Source: an uncultured Porticoccus sp. | GTDB taxonomy: Bacteria > Pseudomonadota > Gammaproteobacteria > Pseudomonadales > Porticoccaceae | Assembly: GCF_913061305.1 (NCBI RefSeq) | Contig: NZ_CAJXST010000005.1 | Location: 186,001 to 250,000 of the forward strand | Reading direction: 5' to 3' | DNA length: 64,000 bases | In this document: one piece after another, positions 1 to 8,618 of the stretch | Numbering within the stretch: the first letter of the stretch is position 1 | Layout of the letters: the number at the start of each line of letters is the position of its first letter | Made by a program: the position numbers and the translations under genes | The notes under the pieces: generated by a model | Database searches by the model: none | What the model was told of the DNA's origin: nothing | What the model saw: the letters and a program-made list of their open reading frames with translations, nothing else

Positions 1-1511
1 GCATCAATGGTAATCTCGTCGCCATTTTCGATAATGGCAATCGGCCCGCCGTCCATCGCTTCCGGTGTTATGTGGCCCACCACAAAACCGTGACTGCCAC
101 CGGAGAAGCGACCGTCGGTTATCAGCGCCACATCGTTGCCCAGGCCTTTGCCCATGACTGCGGAGGTAGGGCTGAGCATTTCCCGCATGCCCGGTCCGCC
201 TCGCGGCCCTTCATAACGGATTACGATCACATCACCTTTTATCACGATGCCGCCCAGTATGGCCTCCAAGGCTTCTTCCTCGGAGTTGAACACTCGTGCT
301 GTTCCGGTAAATGTCAGGCCTTCTTTTCCGGTGATTTTTGCCACGGCACCGTCTGGTGCCAGATTACCCCTGAGCACCACCAGGTGACTGCTGTCTTTAA
401 TGGCATTGTCAAAGCCGTGAACAATGTCCTGTTCTACCGGGTATGGCTTAATATCCGCTAAGTTTTCTCCCAGGGTTTTACCGGTGACGGTCAGGCAGTC
501 GCCATGGAGCAGGCCTTTATCCAGCAGCATTTTCATCAAGGGTTGAATACCACCAATGGCGATCAATTCAGACATCATGTATTTACCGCTGGGGCGCAAG
601 TCAGCGAGCACGGGAACCTTTTTGCCGATCCGAACAAAGTCATTCAGAGTCAGTTCCACATCAACGGCGTGCGCCATGGCCAACAAGTGCAACACGGCAT
701 TGGTGGAACCACCCAGTGCAATGATGACGGTAATGGCATTTTCAAATGCCTTGTGAGTCATGATGTCGGTGGGTTTGATGTCACGCTCTAGTAACGATAG
801 AACCGCGGCTCCGGCACGACGGCTATCTTCCGATTTGGAAGACGACACCGCTTCCTGTGACGAGCTGTCCGGCAGGCTCATGCCCAGTGCCTCAATCGCG
901 GCAGCCATGGTGTTCGCCGTATACATGCCACCGCAGGATCCCGGACCGGGTATGGCGGTCTCCTCGATCTGTTTGACTTCAATCGTTGAAAGGTCACCGC
1001 GGGCATGCTGACCGACGGCTTCGAATACCGAGATAATATCAGTATGGTGTTTGCCTGGTTTTATGGTGCCACCGTAAACAAAGACCGATGGACGGTTGAG
1101 ACGGGCCAGCCCGATAAGGCAGCCGGGCATATTTTTATCGCAACCGCCAATGGCCACAAGCCCATCGAAGCCTTCGCAGCCGGCTACCGTCTCGATAGAA
1201 TCGGCAATCACTTCTCGTGACACCAAAGAATATTTCATGCCCTCGGTGCCGTTTGAGATACCATCGGATATGGTGATGGTGTTAAAGATAACGCCTTTGC
1301 CGCCGGCCTTGTCAGCGCCATGGCAGGCTTCATCCGCCAGTTCTTTGATATGCATATTGCAGGGCGTGACCATACTCCACGTCGATGCGATGCCGATCTG
1401 GGGTTTTTTAAAATCATCATCGTTGAAACCCACTGCCCGAAGCATGGCTCTGGCGGGTGCTTTTTCAATACCGTCGACCACTTTGAAGGAGTGCTTGCGT
1501 TTGTCAGTCAT
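1..1511 (-). CDS. ilvD: Dihydroxy-acid dehydratase IlvD, 3' end cut off by window edge
   Basis: This enzyme dehydrates 2,3-dihydroxy acids to 2-oxo acids, the penultimate shared step of valine, isoleucine and leucine synthesis. The gene reads from the ATG at 1509-1511 off the left edge, so about 503 codons of an expected 560 or so are present. Three cysteines sit in the family contexts for an Fe-S cluster: C51 (TPCNMH), C124 (GGCDKNMPG) and C193 ([10 protein letters not shown]). Its length and N-terminus resemble the shorter IlvD type rather than the 610-residue E. coli type. No Shine-Dalgarno sequence precedes the ATG; the leader is A/C-rich with repeated AAACA. The start is supported by the family-typical N-terminus (MTDKRKHS). 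Function is secure. Confidence 0.96.
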   Translation of the reverse strand, partial: MTDKRKHSFKVVDGIEKAPARAMLRAVGFNDDDFKKPQIGIASTWSMVTPCNMHIKELADEACHGADKAGGKGVIFNTITISDGISNGTEGMKYSLVSREVIADSIETVAGCEGFDGLVAIGGCDKNMPGCLIGLARLNRPSVFVYGGTIKPGKHHTDIISVFEAVGQHARGDLSTIEVKQIEETAIPGPGSCGGMYTANTMAAAIEALGMSLPDSSSQEAVSSSKSEDSRRAGAAVLSLLERDIKPTDIMTHKAFENAITVIIALGGSTNAVLHLLAMAHAVDVELTLNDFVRIGKKVPVLADLRPSGKYMMSELIAIGGIQPLMKMLLDKGLLHGDCLTVTGKTLGENLADIKPYPVEQDIVHGFDNAIKDSSHLVVLRGNLAPDGAVAKITGKEGLTFTGTARVFNSEEEALEAILGGIVIKGDVIVIRYEGPRGGPGMREMLSPTSAVMGKGLGNDVALITDGRFSGGSHGFVVGHITPEAMDGGPIAIIENGDEITID

Positions 1512-1602
1512 TTGTTTGTCTGTTTGTGTAGGTTGTTTGCCAGTGTGTATTGGATAAGCTTTGTTAAGTCTCTGGATCTTTTGCCATCCAGTCCTTGTCC
1601 AG

Positions 1603-1863
1603 CTATTCCATACTCGATCGCCTGTCAATTGACATAAGCTGTTCCAGCGTCGCATTGTGCCTTTGATACGCGGAAATATAACTATCGACATCCTTGTTTC
1701 GCCTATCATAAAGCTCTGGCACCGTATCGTTATCTATTTTCTTGAAGATTCGGGCTAACGGTAGGCTTAGAATATTTACCGCATCCTGCCCCAGTTCCAG
1801 AGCAATTCCTGGAGTTCTACCCCGTTTCCACGGACGGTTGTGAAAAGGCTGGAAACTTGGAGA
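1603..1863 (-). pseudogene. Probable C-terminal remnant of an unidentified gene
   Basis: An 86-codon open frame without a usable start codon ends in TAG at 1603-1605 and is closed upstream by TAA at 1864-1866. The translation has protein-like composition: a basic segment (HNRPWKRGR), then a mixed hydrophobic stretch (LPLARIFKK) and a charged C-terminus ([22 protein letters not shown]). I do not recognise the family. It fills most of the 466-base gap between ilvD and fpr, and the other frames there hold nothing. It may be the tail of a lost gene or a chance open frame. Confidence 0.3.
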
Positions 1864-1977
1864 TTAAGCGGTAAAAGTGTTTAGGAATTTCGGGTAAAAT
1901 GAAAGCATCGAAGAAAAAACGGGTTTATATTCCCCGCACTCCTTTTAACTTTCGACTTCAACAACCAACAACTTCTT

Positions 1978-2748
1978 TTACCCTACGAACGCCCGCTCAA
2001 TAACATAATGCCCATAATCCCCATGCCGGGTTTCCTTGAAGCCCCAGTCATCCAGAATCTTGGAGGTGTCTTTCAGCATGGCCGGGCTGCCGCACAGCAT
2101 GAAGCGGTCGTCGTCCAGGTTTGGTTGCGGCATGCCCAGGTCAGCGAACAGTTTGCCGGACAACATCAGGTCGGTAATTCGGCCCTGGTTGCGGAACGCT
2201 TCGCGCGTGACCGTTGGGTAATAGACCAGCTTCTCCTGCACCCAGTCGCCTAAAAACTCGTTGTTTGGCAGGTTCTGAGTAATCTCTTCCTGATACGCCA
2301 GTTCGTTCAGGTGCCGTACGCCGTGGATCAGAATGATCTTGTCGTACATCTCGTACGCTTCCGGATCTTTGATAATGCTCATGAACGGTGCGAGGCCGGT
2401 ACCGGTGGCCAGCAGATAAAGATTCTTGCCCGGCAGCAGGTGGTCGGTGATCAGGGTGCCGGTGGGCTTGCGGCTGATCAGAATTTCATCACCGGGTTTG
2501 ATCAGCTGTAACCGAGAGGTCAGCGGACCATCGGGCACCTTGATGCTGAAAAATTCCAGCTCTTCCTCGTGATTGGCGCTGGCAATACTGTAGGCGCGGA
2601 GCAGTGGTTTGCCGTCCACCTCAAGACCGAGCATGGTGAAATGACCATTCTTGAAGCGGAAACCCAGATCACGAGTGGTTTTGAAGCTGAACAGCGACTC
2701 GTTCCAGTGGTGAACGTCCAGAACCGTCTCTTTTTCTAAAACTGCCAT
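1978..2748 (-). CDS. fpr: Ferredoxin--NADP+ reductase
   Basis: This FAD flavoenzyme moves electrons between NADPH and ferredoxin or flavodoxin in the cytoplasm. It supports Fe-S repair and the oxidative stress response. It has 256 residues, typical of bacterial subclass FNRs. The FAD-binding motif RAYSIAS is at about 51-57, the NADP-binding GTGLAPF at about 116-122, and the C-terminus YVIERAFVG is of the Pseudomonas/Azotobacter type. AAGG lies about 10 bases before the ATG. The gene diverges from the LysR regulator at 2866, the arrangement known for fprA and finR in Pseudomonas. A -10 box (TATAAT, minus strand) lies at 2817-2822 without a good -35, which fits activator-dependent expression. 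Confidence 0.96.
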   Translation of the reverse strand: MAVLEKETVLDVHHWNESLFSFKTTRDLGFRFKNGHFTMLGLEVDGKPLLRAYSIASANHEEELEFFSIKVPDGPLTSRLQLIKPGDEILISRKPTGTLITDHLLPGKNLYLLATGTGLAPFMSIIKDPEAYEMYDKIILIHGVRHLNELAYQEEITQNLPNNEFLGDWVQEKLVYYPTVTREAFRNQGRITDLMLSGKLFADLGMPQPNLDDDRFMLCGSPAMLKDTSKILDDWGFKETRHGDYGHYVIERAFVG

Positions 2749-2816
2749 TTATGCCGCCTTCTCTGGGACAACCAGAGCCTTGTCGAATGATTTGCCAAGA
2801 GCATAGACAGAACTTT

Positions 2817-2861
2817 ATTATAAGAAAAATGGTTTATATGAATAATTGCAATCGAATTTAT
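2817..2861 (-). promoter_or_regulatory. fpr promoter with candidate LysR-type operator
   Basis: On the minus strand a perfect TATAAT (2817-2822) has no recognisable -35 at 17 bases. Just upstream, at 2842-2861, lies the AT-rich near-palindrome ATAATTGCAATCGAATTTAT, containing ATTGCAAT and T-N11-A-like spacing. The position overlaps where a -35 would be and also lies directly before the divergent lysR start. It is therefore a reasonable binding site for the neighbouring regulator. That assignment is inference. Confidence 0.45.
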
Positions 2862-2865
2862 CTAT

Positions 2866-3735
2866 ATGCGTTTTACTCTGCGGCAATTGGACGTCTTTCT
2901 GGAAACAGCCCGGACCGGCAACATCAGTCGGGCAGCTGACTATCTGAGCATTTCCCAGTCTGCAGCCAGTAGCGCGTTAAAAGAGCTGGAGCGGCAGTAC
3001 GACATCATGTTGTTTGACCGCCTGGGCAAACGCCTCGTACTGAACGACCTGGGCCGCGCCATCCGACCTCGGGCCGAGGCCCTGCGCGACCAAGCCCGGG
3101 AACTGAATCAGGATCTTAAGCAGGAATCTGACCTTGGGGCATTGAAGGTAGGCGCCACATTGACCATTGGCAACTACTTGGCCGTGGGCATACTAACTCA
3201 GTACCGCGGTGAGCACCCGGAGGCGGAAGTGGTCCTGGAAGTGGCCAACACCGCTACCATCGTCGAAAAGGTTGCCAATTTTGAGCTCGACATTGGCATG
3301 ATCGAAGGCGAACTGAATCACCCGGACCTCTCTCTTCAGCCCTGGCAGAAAGACGAGCTGGTGATCATCTGCGCCCCGGATCACCCCTGGGCAGGCAAGC
3401 CCTGGCTGAGGGATGACGATCTGGTAAGGGCAGACTGGATATTGCGCGAAAGCGGCTCCGGCACCCGTCAGGCGTTCGATCGCGCCATGCACGGCCTGTT
3501 GCCACAGTTCAAGCCACCGCTGGAGCTACAGCACACGGAGGCCATTAAAAGAGCTGTAGAGTCTGGCATGGGGCTGGGCTGCCTGTCGCGGCTCTGCCTA
3601 CAAGACGCCTTTGACCGTGGCACCCTTGTGCCACTGCCTGTACCCGAACGCCCTATGGACCGACAGTTTTACCTGGCGCTGCATAAACGAAAATTCAGGA
3701 GCCGAGCTATTCATCAGTGGATTGAATTGTGCTGA
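2866..3735 (+). CDS. finR: LysR-family regulator, FinR-like
   Basis: This 289-residue LysR-type regulator has an N-terminal winged helix-turn-helix (about 1-60, with LRQLDVFLETARTGNISRAA and SQSAASSALKELE) and a C-terminal periplasmic-binding-like effector domain (about 90-289). It lies head-to-head with fpr across a 117-base gap. In Pseudomonas the divergent LysR protein FinR activates fprA under superoxide and iron stress, so the same role is inferred here. No clear Shine-Dalgarno sequence precedes the ATG, but the start is fixed by the usual LysR N-terminus. The specific symbol rests on gene context and is less certain than the family. Confidence 0.85.
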   Translation: MRFTLRQLDVFLETARTGNISRAADYLSISQSAASSALKELERQYDIMLFDRLGKRLVLNDLGRAIRPRAEALRDQARELNQDLKQESDLGALKVGATLTIGNYLAVGILTQYRGEHPEAEVVLEVANTATIVEKVANFELDIGMIEGELNHPDLSLQPWQKDELVIICAPDHPWAGKPWLRDDDLVRADWILRESGSGTRQAFDRAMHGLLPQFKPPLELQHTEAIKRAVESGMGLGCLSRLCLQDAFDRGTLVPLPVPERPMDRQFYLALHKRKFRSRAIHQWIELC

Positions 3736-3871
3736 GGTCCAATGCGGTTCTGAGAGCGACTGAGCGGCATCCCGAACCGGTCGCGACTGATGCTCGGTGG
3801 TCCCGAGAAATCGCATTTTCACCCCTAGCCACTCTGGCTGTTGGAAAGCGTTAGAGTGCAGGACTGACAGA

Positions 3872-4365
3872 TTATTGGTAAATCAACGCCAACGGCTTGT
3901 CATCTAAGTGTTGCGGTGCCACATCAAATACCACCCGGGCATTGGCCAGACCAATGATGCGATCCGCAAAGCGTTTGGCGTATTCGAGTTGATGTAAGGA
4001 AACCACTACAGTAATGCCGTCTTTCGCACAGATTTGTTTTAGTTGGGACAGAACTTTTTCTGAGGTGGATGGATTCAGGCTTGCCCCCGGTTCATCGGCC
4101 AGAATAATGGTTGGTTGTTGAGCCAGTGCTCTGGCGATACCCACCCGTTGTTACTGACCGCCAGGTAATTGATCTACCCGTGCCAACTCTTTATCAGTCA
4201 ATTCAACCCGATCCAGGCAATGCAATGCCAGTGCCAATTCATATTGGGGCATCGGCAACAGGCTGCGTAAGAATAAGTGATAACCGAGTCGCCCCTTACA
4301 CATTCTGCAGCGCAGTGTGGCGTAAAACAAGCTGGTGATGTTGGCACGCCGAACTCGGCTGAATG
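3872..4365 (-). pseudogene. phnC: Decayed phnC-like phosphonate ABC transporter ATPase
   Basis: Reading the minus strand, pieces of a PhnC-type ATPase appear in order. RVRRA occurs near 4350-4363, [15 protein letters not shown] in a second frame (4343 down to a TAA at 4298-4296), then [14 protein letters not shown] back in the first frame from 4294. The ABC signature is interrupted as LPGGQ-stop-QRVGIARAL by TAA at 4151-4153. The intact Walker B/D-loop region (IILADEPGASLNP) and H-loop (VVVSLHQLEYA) run to the stop at 3872. The N-terminal third, including Walker A, is missing. Two frame changes, one nonsense codon and a truncation next to an IS fragment make this a non-functional remnant. No phnD or phnE remnants are visible. 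Confidence 0.85.
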
Positions 4366-4382
4366 TAGTGGTTCAATGATTC

Positions 4383-4542
4383 TGGACACCAACATAGGGG
4401 GTAGTATCGCCACCATAAGCGGTGTCTGCTGGCCAGGAAACGACGATCTTTTACGCCTGAGTTCAAACGGAAAGCTGCCTGTCTGTTGCTTGACCAGGGT
4501 TACAGTGTTGCCGAAGCCCGCCGCTCTTTGAATTGTCCGTAA
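4383..4542 (+). mobile_element. IS3-family insertion sequence fragment (orfA N-terminus)
   Basis: From 4438 the plus strand encodes KRRSFTPEFKRKAACLLL then DQGYSVAEARRSLNCP and a stop at 4540-4542. This is the helix-turn-helix start of an IS3-family OrfA transposase. The usual ATG is absent; CTG stands about two codons before the KRR motif. Upstream, TGGACACC at 4383-4390 resembles the terminal inverted repeat of this IS group. The rest of orfA, all of orfB and the right end are not visible. The left edge coincides with the point where the phnC remnant loses its N-terminus, so the IS probably truncated that gene and then decayed. Confidence 0.7.
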
Positions 4543-4630
4543 AATCGGGGAAGAACCCGTTTTATCTTGGTCAGCGTAGTCTTTGGGCGTTCAGATCAAG
4601 TGGCCTTTGATCATTTTTCTGTTATTTATG

Positions 4631-6385
4631 TCACGACGAGCAGCTGTAATGTGACAATCCACCGACCCCAAACAATGCCGACGGCTTCAGCCGATAATAT
4701 TTTTCTTCCACCTCTTTTGATTGCTCCGCGTAGGGGTGTGACATGACTTCCTGCAGCTCCCGAAGTTGAGCATAGTGACCCGTATTCGCTTGCTGATACG
4801 CTAAAACAACCAGCCATTCCCGCAAACTGTATTTTGGGTTAATGCGTTTCATCTGGCTGGAAATTGTTTCATTAGAGCGACCTGGGCTGCCTGCACTGAT
4901 TAGCGATTTCCATTTTGTGAGCCACGCTGTCCATCGCTCGTCAATTTCCTTGTTATTTATTTCAGGCCTTGATTGTATTGGCTCACCAGAAGGATTCGTG
5001 TCTGTATAAAAGCTTTTTTTAAGTGGACCAATATCATCAGGCACCCACGAGAGCTCGCGAAAGAAGAGGGTGTAATCAACAGGTGTTTGCCTCATTAGCA
5101 CGATGAGTTCGTTAAATAATTCTGTGTTAAAAGCGTCAAGGCCCAGTTTGGCTGCCCACATTTTTTCCATTGCCACTTGCATCAACGCTGGAAACTCAAT
5201 TTGAAGCGCATCGAGCTGTTTTAAAGCGTCTGGGTGTGACGCTAGCAATGGCCGTAAAGCGGAACAAAACATCTGAAAGTTACGTTCTGCTGCAACATGT
5301 TGGTTCAGGAAAGAGAAATGACGTCCGCCTCCCGTCCATGGCTGGAAGTATGGGTTGAATACCTCACAGAACCCGAAAGGGCCATAGTCAAGTGTGAAGC
5401 CACCGGCTGCGCAGTTGTCACTGTTGAAGTTGCCCTGGCAGTAACCGACGCGAATCCAGTTTGCCACGAGAGAGATGAGTCGGCTGCGAAACTCACGTGC
5501 AAGTACCACTGCTTTTTTTTCGATGCCTAGATTTGGTTCGATAACGTCATCGTATTCTCGGTCAATCAAGTGCAATACAATTTTTTCAAGTTCCTCCATC
5601 GCCTGCGGATATTCTTTCTTGCGGGCACGACGACCGAAGAGTTCGAGTTGGCCTACCCGGATGAATGAAGGTGCAACCCGTGTCAAAACGGCGACTGGCT
5701 CCGAGATAAGTATGTCCGGATCGGCTGCGCGGGAACCCTCCGAGTACCACGGCCGCTTAACCTTCTCTGTTTTCGAAACGTACAAACTCAGAGACCGTGA
5801 CGTTGGCACCCCGAGTGCGTGCATGTACTCCTGCGCCAAGAACTCCCGCACACTTGACCGCAGAACAGCTCGACCATCGGCGCCACGACAGTATGGCGTT
5901 CGGCCACCACCTTTTAGCTGCATCTCCCAGCGTTGACCATTGATAACGACTTCAAGTATGGAAATCGCGCGACCGTCACCGTAACCGTTACCAGTTTGGA
6001 ACGGACACTGCTGGGTGTATTCAGTGCCGTAAATTGACAGTGCGTAACCACATGCCCAGCCAACCTTTCTCATCGGGACTGGAACAAAAGAAATGTCACC
6101 GGAGAACACGCGGATGAAGTCTGCCGACTGCGCCATGCTGTCGGCGAAGCCTAATTCGTGAAACAGGTTTTGGCTGTGGGCGATGTAATCAGGGGCTTCG
6201 ATTGGTGTAGGGGCGACAGGGACATAGTGGCCCCTGAAAACTTGGCGTGAGACATGATCATCTCCATGCTTATTTGCGTCAGGATCGCAGGTGAGAAAAT
6301 CCATCAGTGAATAATTTGTCAACTTTGCGAGATCTTTTAGGGTCGAGACGATAAAGGGGATTTTTTGAAGCGGTTGTTTTTTCAT
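4631..6385 (-). CDS. selO: Protein adenylyltransferase SelO (YdiU family), long form
   Basis: SelO is a pseudokinase-fold enzyme that transfers AMP to protein side chains. Numbering from the upstream ATG at 6422-6424 (597 residues), I see [12 protein letters not shown] (169-180), [10 protein letters not shown] (182-191), the catalytic/metal motif NSDN (D336, N337) and DYGPFGF (D346). The C-terminus ends in CSS, the place where eukaryotic homologues carry selenocysteine. It is about 100 residues longer than E. coli YdiU, and motifs such as [15 protein letters not shown] recall plant and fungal homologues. I prefer the internal ATG at 6383-6385, which has GGGAAG five bases upstream. The gene is AT-richer than its surroundings and is flanked by the IS/phnC and integrase remnants, suggesting acquisition. 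Confidence 0.9.
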   Translation of the reverse strand: MKKQPLQKIPFIVSTLKDLAKLTNYSLMDFLTCDPDANKHGDDHVSRQVFRGHYVPVAPTPIEAPDYIAHSQNLFHELGFADSMAQSADFIRVFSGDISFVPVPMRKVGWACGYALSIYGTEYTQQCPFQTGNGYGDGRAISILEVVINGQRWEMQLKGGGRTPYCRGADGRAVLRSSVREFLAQEYMHALGVPTSRSLSLYVSKTEKVKRPWYSEGSRAADPDILISEPVAVLTRVAPSFIRVGQLELFGRRARKKEYPQAMEELEKIVLHLIDREYDDVIEPNLGIEKKAVVLAREFRSRLISLVANWIRVGYCQGNFNSDNCAAGGFTLDYGPFGFCEVFNPYFQPWTGGGRHFSFLNQHVAAERNFQMFCSALRPLLASHPDALKQLDALQIEFPALMQVAMEKMWAAKLGLDAFNTELFNELIVLMRQTPVDYTLFFRELSWVPDDIGPLKKSFYTDTNPSGEPIQSRPEINNKEIDERWTAWLTKWKSLISAGSPGRSNETISSQMKRINPKYSLREWLVVLAYQQANTGHYAQLRELQEVMSHPYAEQSKEVEEKYYRLKPSALFGVGGLSHYSCSS

Positions 6386-6424
6386 TGAGCTTCCCATTGG
6401 ACAGCTAGATTCGACTTCAATCAT

Positions 6425-6991
6425 TATTTCGGATAATGCATCATTCTCCCATTCTTCTGATTTGGATCTTACTGTATCAATGGGTTACATAACATCGCTG
6501 GCCGCTTGCGAGACTGACTGCTTTGTTATAATTAAAGATGCATCAATATAGAAGATAATATTGTGACAGTTCGTTTCACACATTATTCATACCTTCCATC
6601 AATAAGCCGGATGCTCAGTGCGACTGTTGTCTCCTCCTGCTGTAGAACCGGCAAAGCAACTAGGTATGAAGACATCATTTTTGAAGTCAAGCAGAGGATA
6701 CTAATTGGCAGACTCTCACAGGAATGATGAACTTTAAGAGAGACTTCTGCTACTTTTAAACTGATATATGCGAGAGTAAGCGTAACGAGATTTTGGGTCA
6801 GCGAGCCCTGGTTAAGGCTAAGACTATGACGAAACCGAAAATACATAACCTACGGTTAGCAGGCAAACTGGAGAAGCAACCGGCAGAGGAGTGTCTCTTG
6901 GAAATAGGGTCAAATGGTTCCATGAGGTCTGACGACGTACAGTAGTCCCATTACCACCAACCCTGATTATCTGCCCATCTGGGCAAATTTT
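6425..6991. other. Gene-poor AT-rich gap between selO and the integrase stub
   Basis: These 567 bases hold no gene I can support. An 88-codon minus-strand frame at 6583-6846 and a 39-codon plus-strand frame starting near 6826 have no ribosome binding site and no recognisable motif. The selO promoter must lie at the left end. A GCCC-ATCT-GGGC hairpin followed by AAATTTTTT (6973-6993) is terminator-like. Composition resembles selO, not the flanking core genes. Confidence 0.5.
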
Positions 6992-6993
6992 TT
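6973..6993 (+). terminator. Short terminator-like hairpin
   Basis: GCCC (6973-6976), loop ATCT, GGGC (6981-6984), then AAA and six T. The stem is only four base pairs (five with A-T closure), so termination would be weak. No confident gene ends into it on the plus strand; it may be a relic of deleted DNA. Confidence 0.3.
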
Positions 6994-7285
6994 AGGCTTT
7001 TTGCTTTTTCCTTATGTGAGTGACGTTGCTGCTTGCTGAGTCGACATACGCCGCCCAGGCATTCATCATTTTGAAGCGCTTCTTCAGCAGCTCGCCTCGC
7101 GCGTATGCTTTCTCCGCTTCATCTGTTAGGACATGGGCTATGGCAAACTCCGCGATTTTGTGGGGAAAGCCGGTTTCCTCACCGATATAGTCCCTGAATG
7201 TTGACCGGAAGCCACTTGTCGGATTTTGTGCCATTTTACTGCACTGTAGTACGGTTTCCAGTGATTCTGGTGTTTTATCCGTATA
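6992..7285 (-). pseudogene. C-terminal stub of a P4-type tyrosine integrase
   Basis: The minus-strand frame reads PESLETVLQCSKM, then GFRSTFRDYIGEE, IAEFAIAHVLTDEAEKAYARG and MMNAWAAYVDS. This is the diagnostic end of P4/CP4-57-type site-specific recombinases, with the HGFRstfrD box and the catalytic tyrosine in AYARG. The histidine normally preceding GFR is serine here. The readable homology begins around 7285, and the N-terminal DNA-binding and first catalytic arginine regions are missing. The frame has no plausible start. It is a relic of an integrative element; no tRNA attachment site is visible next to it. Confidence 0.85.
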
Positions 7286-7484
7286 CCTGGTCCGGTCATG
7301 ATAATCAGGGTAACGGCAAGAACTGCGCGGTTTTCATCCTGTTGCTGTTAAATTATCGGGTTGGTCCAGCAGCCCCTTTTCAACCCGTATGGGCAAATGA
7401 TCCCTTTCCTTTCAACGTCTTTTCCTCTACCTTGAAGTAATTCGTTCCTTTGATTTAACCCAGTTAATCTGGAAAGGTATATTC

Positions 7485-8216
7485 ATGAAAGACCTTGATA
7501 CAAAAATGGAAGAGACTACTGCGACCCCATGGGATCAGTGGTTTGAAATGCTGACGGCCTTTAAAGCGGAAAAGGGCCACTGCCTGGTGCCTCATAACTA
7601 CAAGACCCCGGAGGGATATCCCCTGTGGTATTGGGTGAGGAAGATGTGCCGGGATAAATCCAGTGGCGAGCTTTCAGCGGGTCAGATAGAACGACTCAAC
7701 AGTCTGGAGTTTGTCTGGGACCTGCAAGACCTGTCCTGGGAGAAGGGATTTGCTGCATTGCAGGCCTACAAAGCAGAGTACGGCGATTGTCTGGTCCCCG
7801 ATGGTTATGTGACCAGGGATGATTATCCCCTTGGCATATGGGCGCGGGATCAACGTTATTTTGATGGCAATTATCCACGAGAAAAATATCATCGACTCGC
7901 CGAGCTCGGCTTTGTCTGGGATTTGCGTGAATACGCATGGGACCGGATGTACGCCGCGCTTGAGGCCTATCAGAAAGAGCACGGCGATTGCCTTGTGCCG
8001 AAGGGTTATCTGGTTGAAGGGGGCGTCGATCTCAGTATGTGGGTAACCAGGCAGCGTTCAGATTTGGCAAACAATTATCTCACACAGCAAAAGCTGTCAA
8101 AATTGAACAAGCTGGGTTTCTGCTGGGCGACAGCCGATGACTTGCCCCATGTGCTGTTTGTACCGAGCGACAAGGATTCGATAAGTAGCACTTCAACCTC
8201 AAGCCGCTCGCTTTAA
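7485..8216 (+). CDS. Stand-alone protein of three helicase-associated (HA) repeats
   Basis: This 243-residue protein consists almost entirely of three HA (PF03457-type) repeats at about 16-79, 85-146 and 152-214. Each follows W-x-x-x-(F/Y)-x-x-L-x-A-(F/Y)-(K/Q), a central G-(H/D)-C-L-V-P, a W-(V/A) near the middle and a closing lgFvW(D). HA repeats are found appended to DEAD/DEAH helicases and are thought to bind nucleic acid. No helicase domain is present here. The last 25 residues are serine/threonine-rich and probably disordered. GGAAAGG lies seven bases before the ATG. It sits beside an integrase stub, so it is probably cargo of the lost element. Its function is unknown. Confidence 0.8.
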   Translation: MKDLDTKMEETTATPWDQWFEMLTAFKAEKGHCLVPHNYKTPEGYPLWYWVRKMCRDKSSGELSAGQIERLNSLEFVWDLQDLSWEKGFAALQAYKAEYGDCLVPDGYVTRDDYPLGIWARDQRYFDGNYPREKYHRLAELGFVWDLREYAWDRMYAALEAYQKEHGDCLVPKGYLVEGGVDLSMWVTRQRSDLANNYLTQQKLSKLNKLGFCWATADDLPHVLFVPSDKDSISSTSTSSRSL

Positions 8217-8618
8217 TACGAGCTGGTAGGAGATGGCTGGTCTGGTGGCGCTGAGACTTTGTGACCCTGTACCCAATGGGGTTCTCAGTCACCAGATTGC
8301 ATCCATAAAGGACAGCGAACGTTACTGCACTGTCGACCATCGTTGGTTTTTTCAGGCAGGTAGTTTTTATTGTCCTGGGACAGGGATGCCTTCATTTATC
8401 GCGACGCTTTGGCTAAAAAGCAGTCTGGTCTGAACTTTGGCATAACAGGGTCTTGCCGGGCCACGCAGTATGCTCCACCCTCGACTGTTTGGATTGGCCC
8501 ATCAGCGGCCTTTGTCGTATTTCAGCAACGGATCTTTATCACCCTTTTTGGGCGAAACCGACAGGATTCTGGGTATATAATCCAACGGTATTCCTAGAGG
8601 GGCTCTTCCGGTTACTCC
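8217..8618. other. Gap before nadK with a probable -10 box
   Basis: Over 402 bases I find no coding sequence with a ribosome binding site or recognisable motif. A 67-codon plus-strand frame at 8233-8433 looks like noise. TATAAT at 8576-8581 lies 38 bases before the nadK ATG and is a plausible -10 element. No good -35 stands 16-18 bases upstream. Confidence 0.4.

Noticed and set aside
6583-6846. 88-codon minus-strand open frame between selO and the integrase stub
   Set aside because: No ribosome site, no recognisable motif, hydrophobic/serine-rich composition typical of chance translation in AT-rich DNA.
8233-8433. 67-codon plus-strand open frame before nadK
   Set aside because: No family resemblance; overlaps other equally good chance frames.
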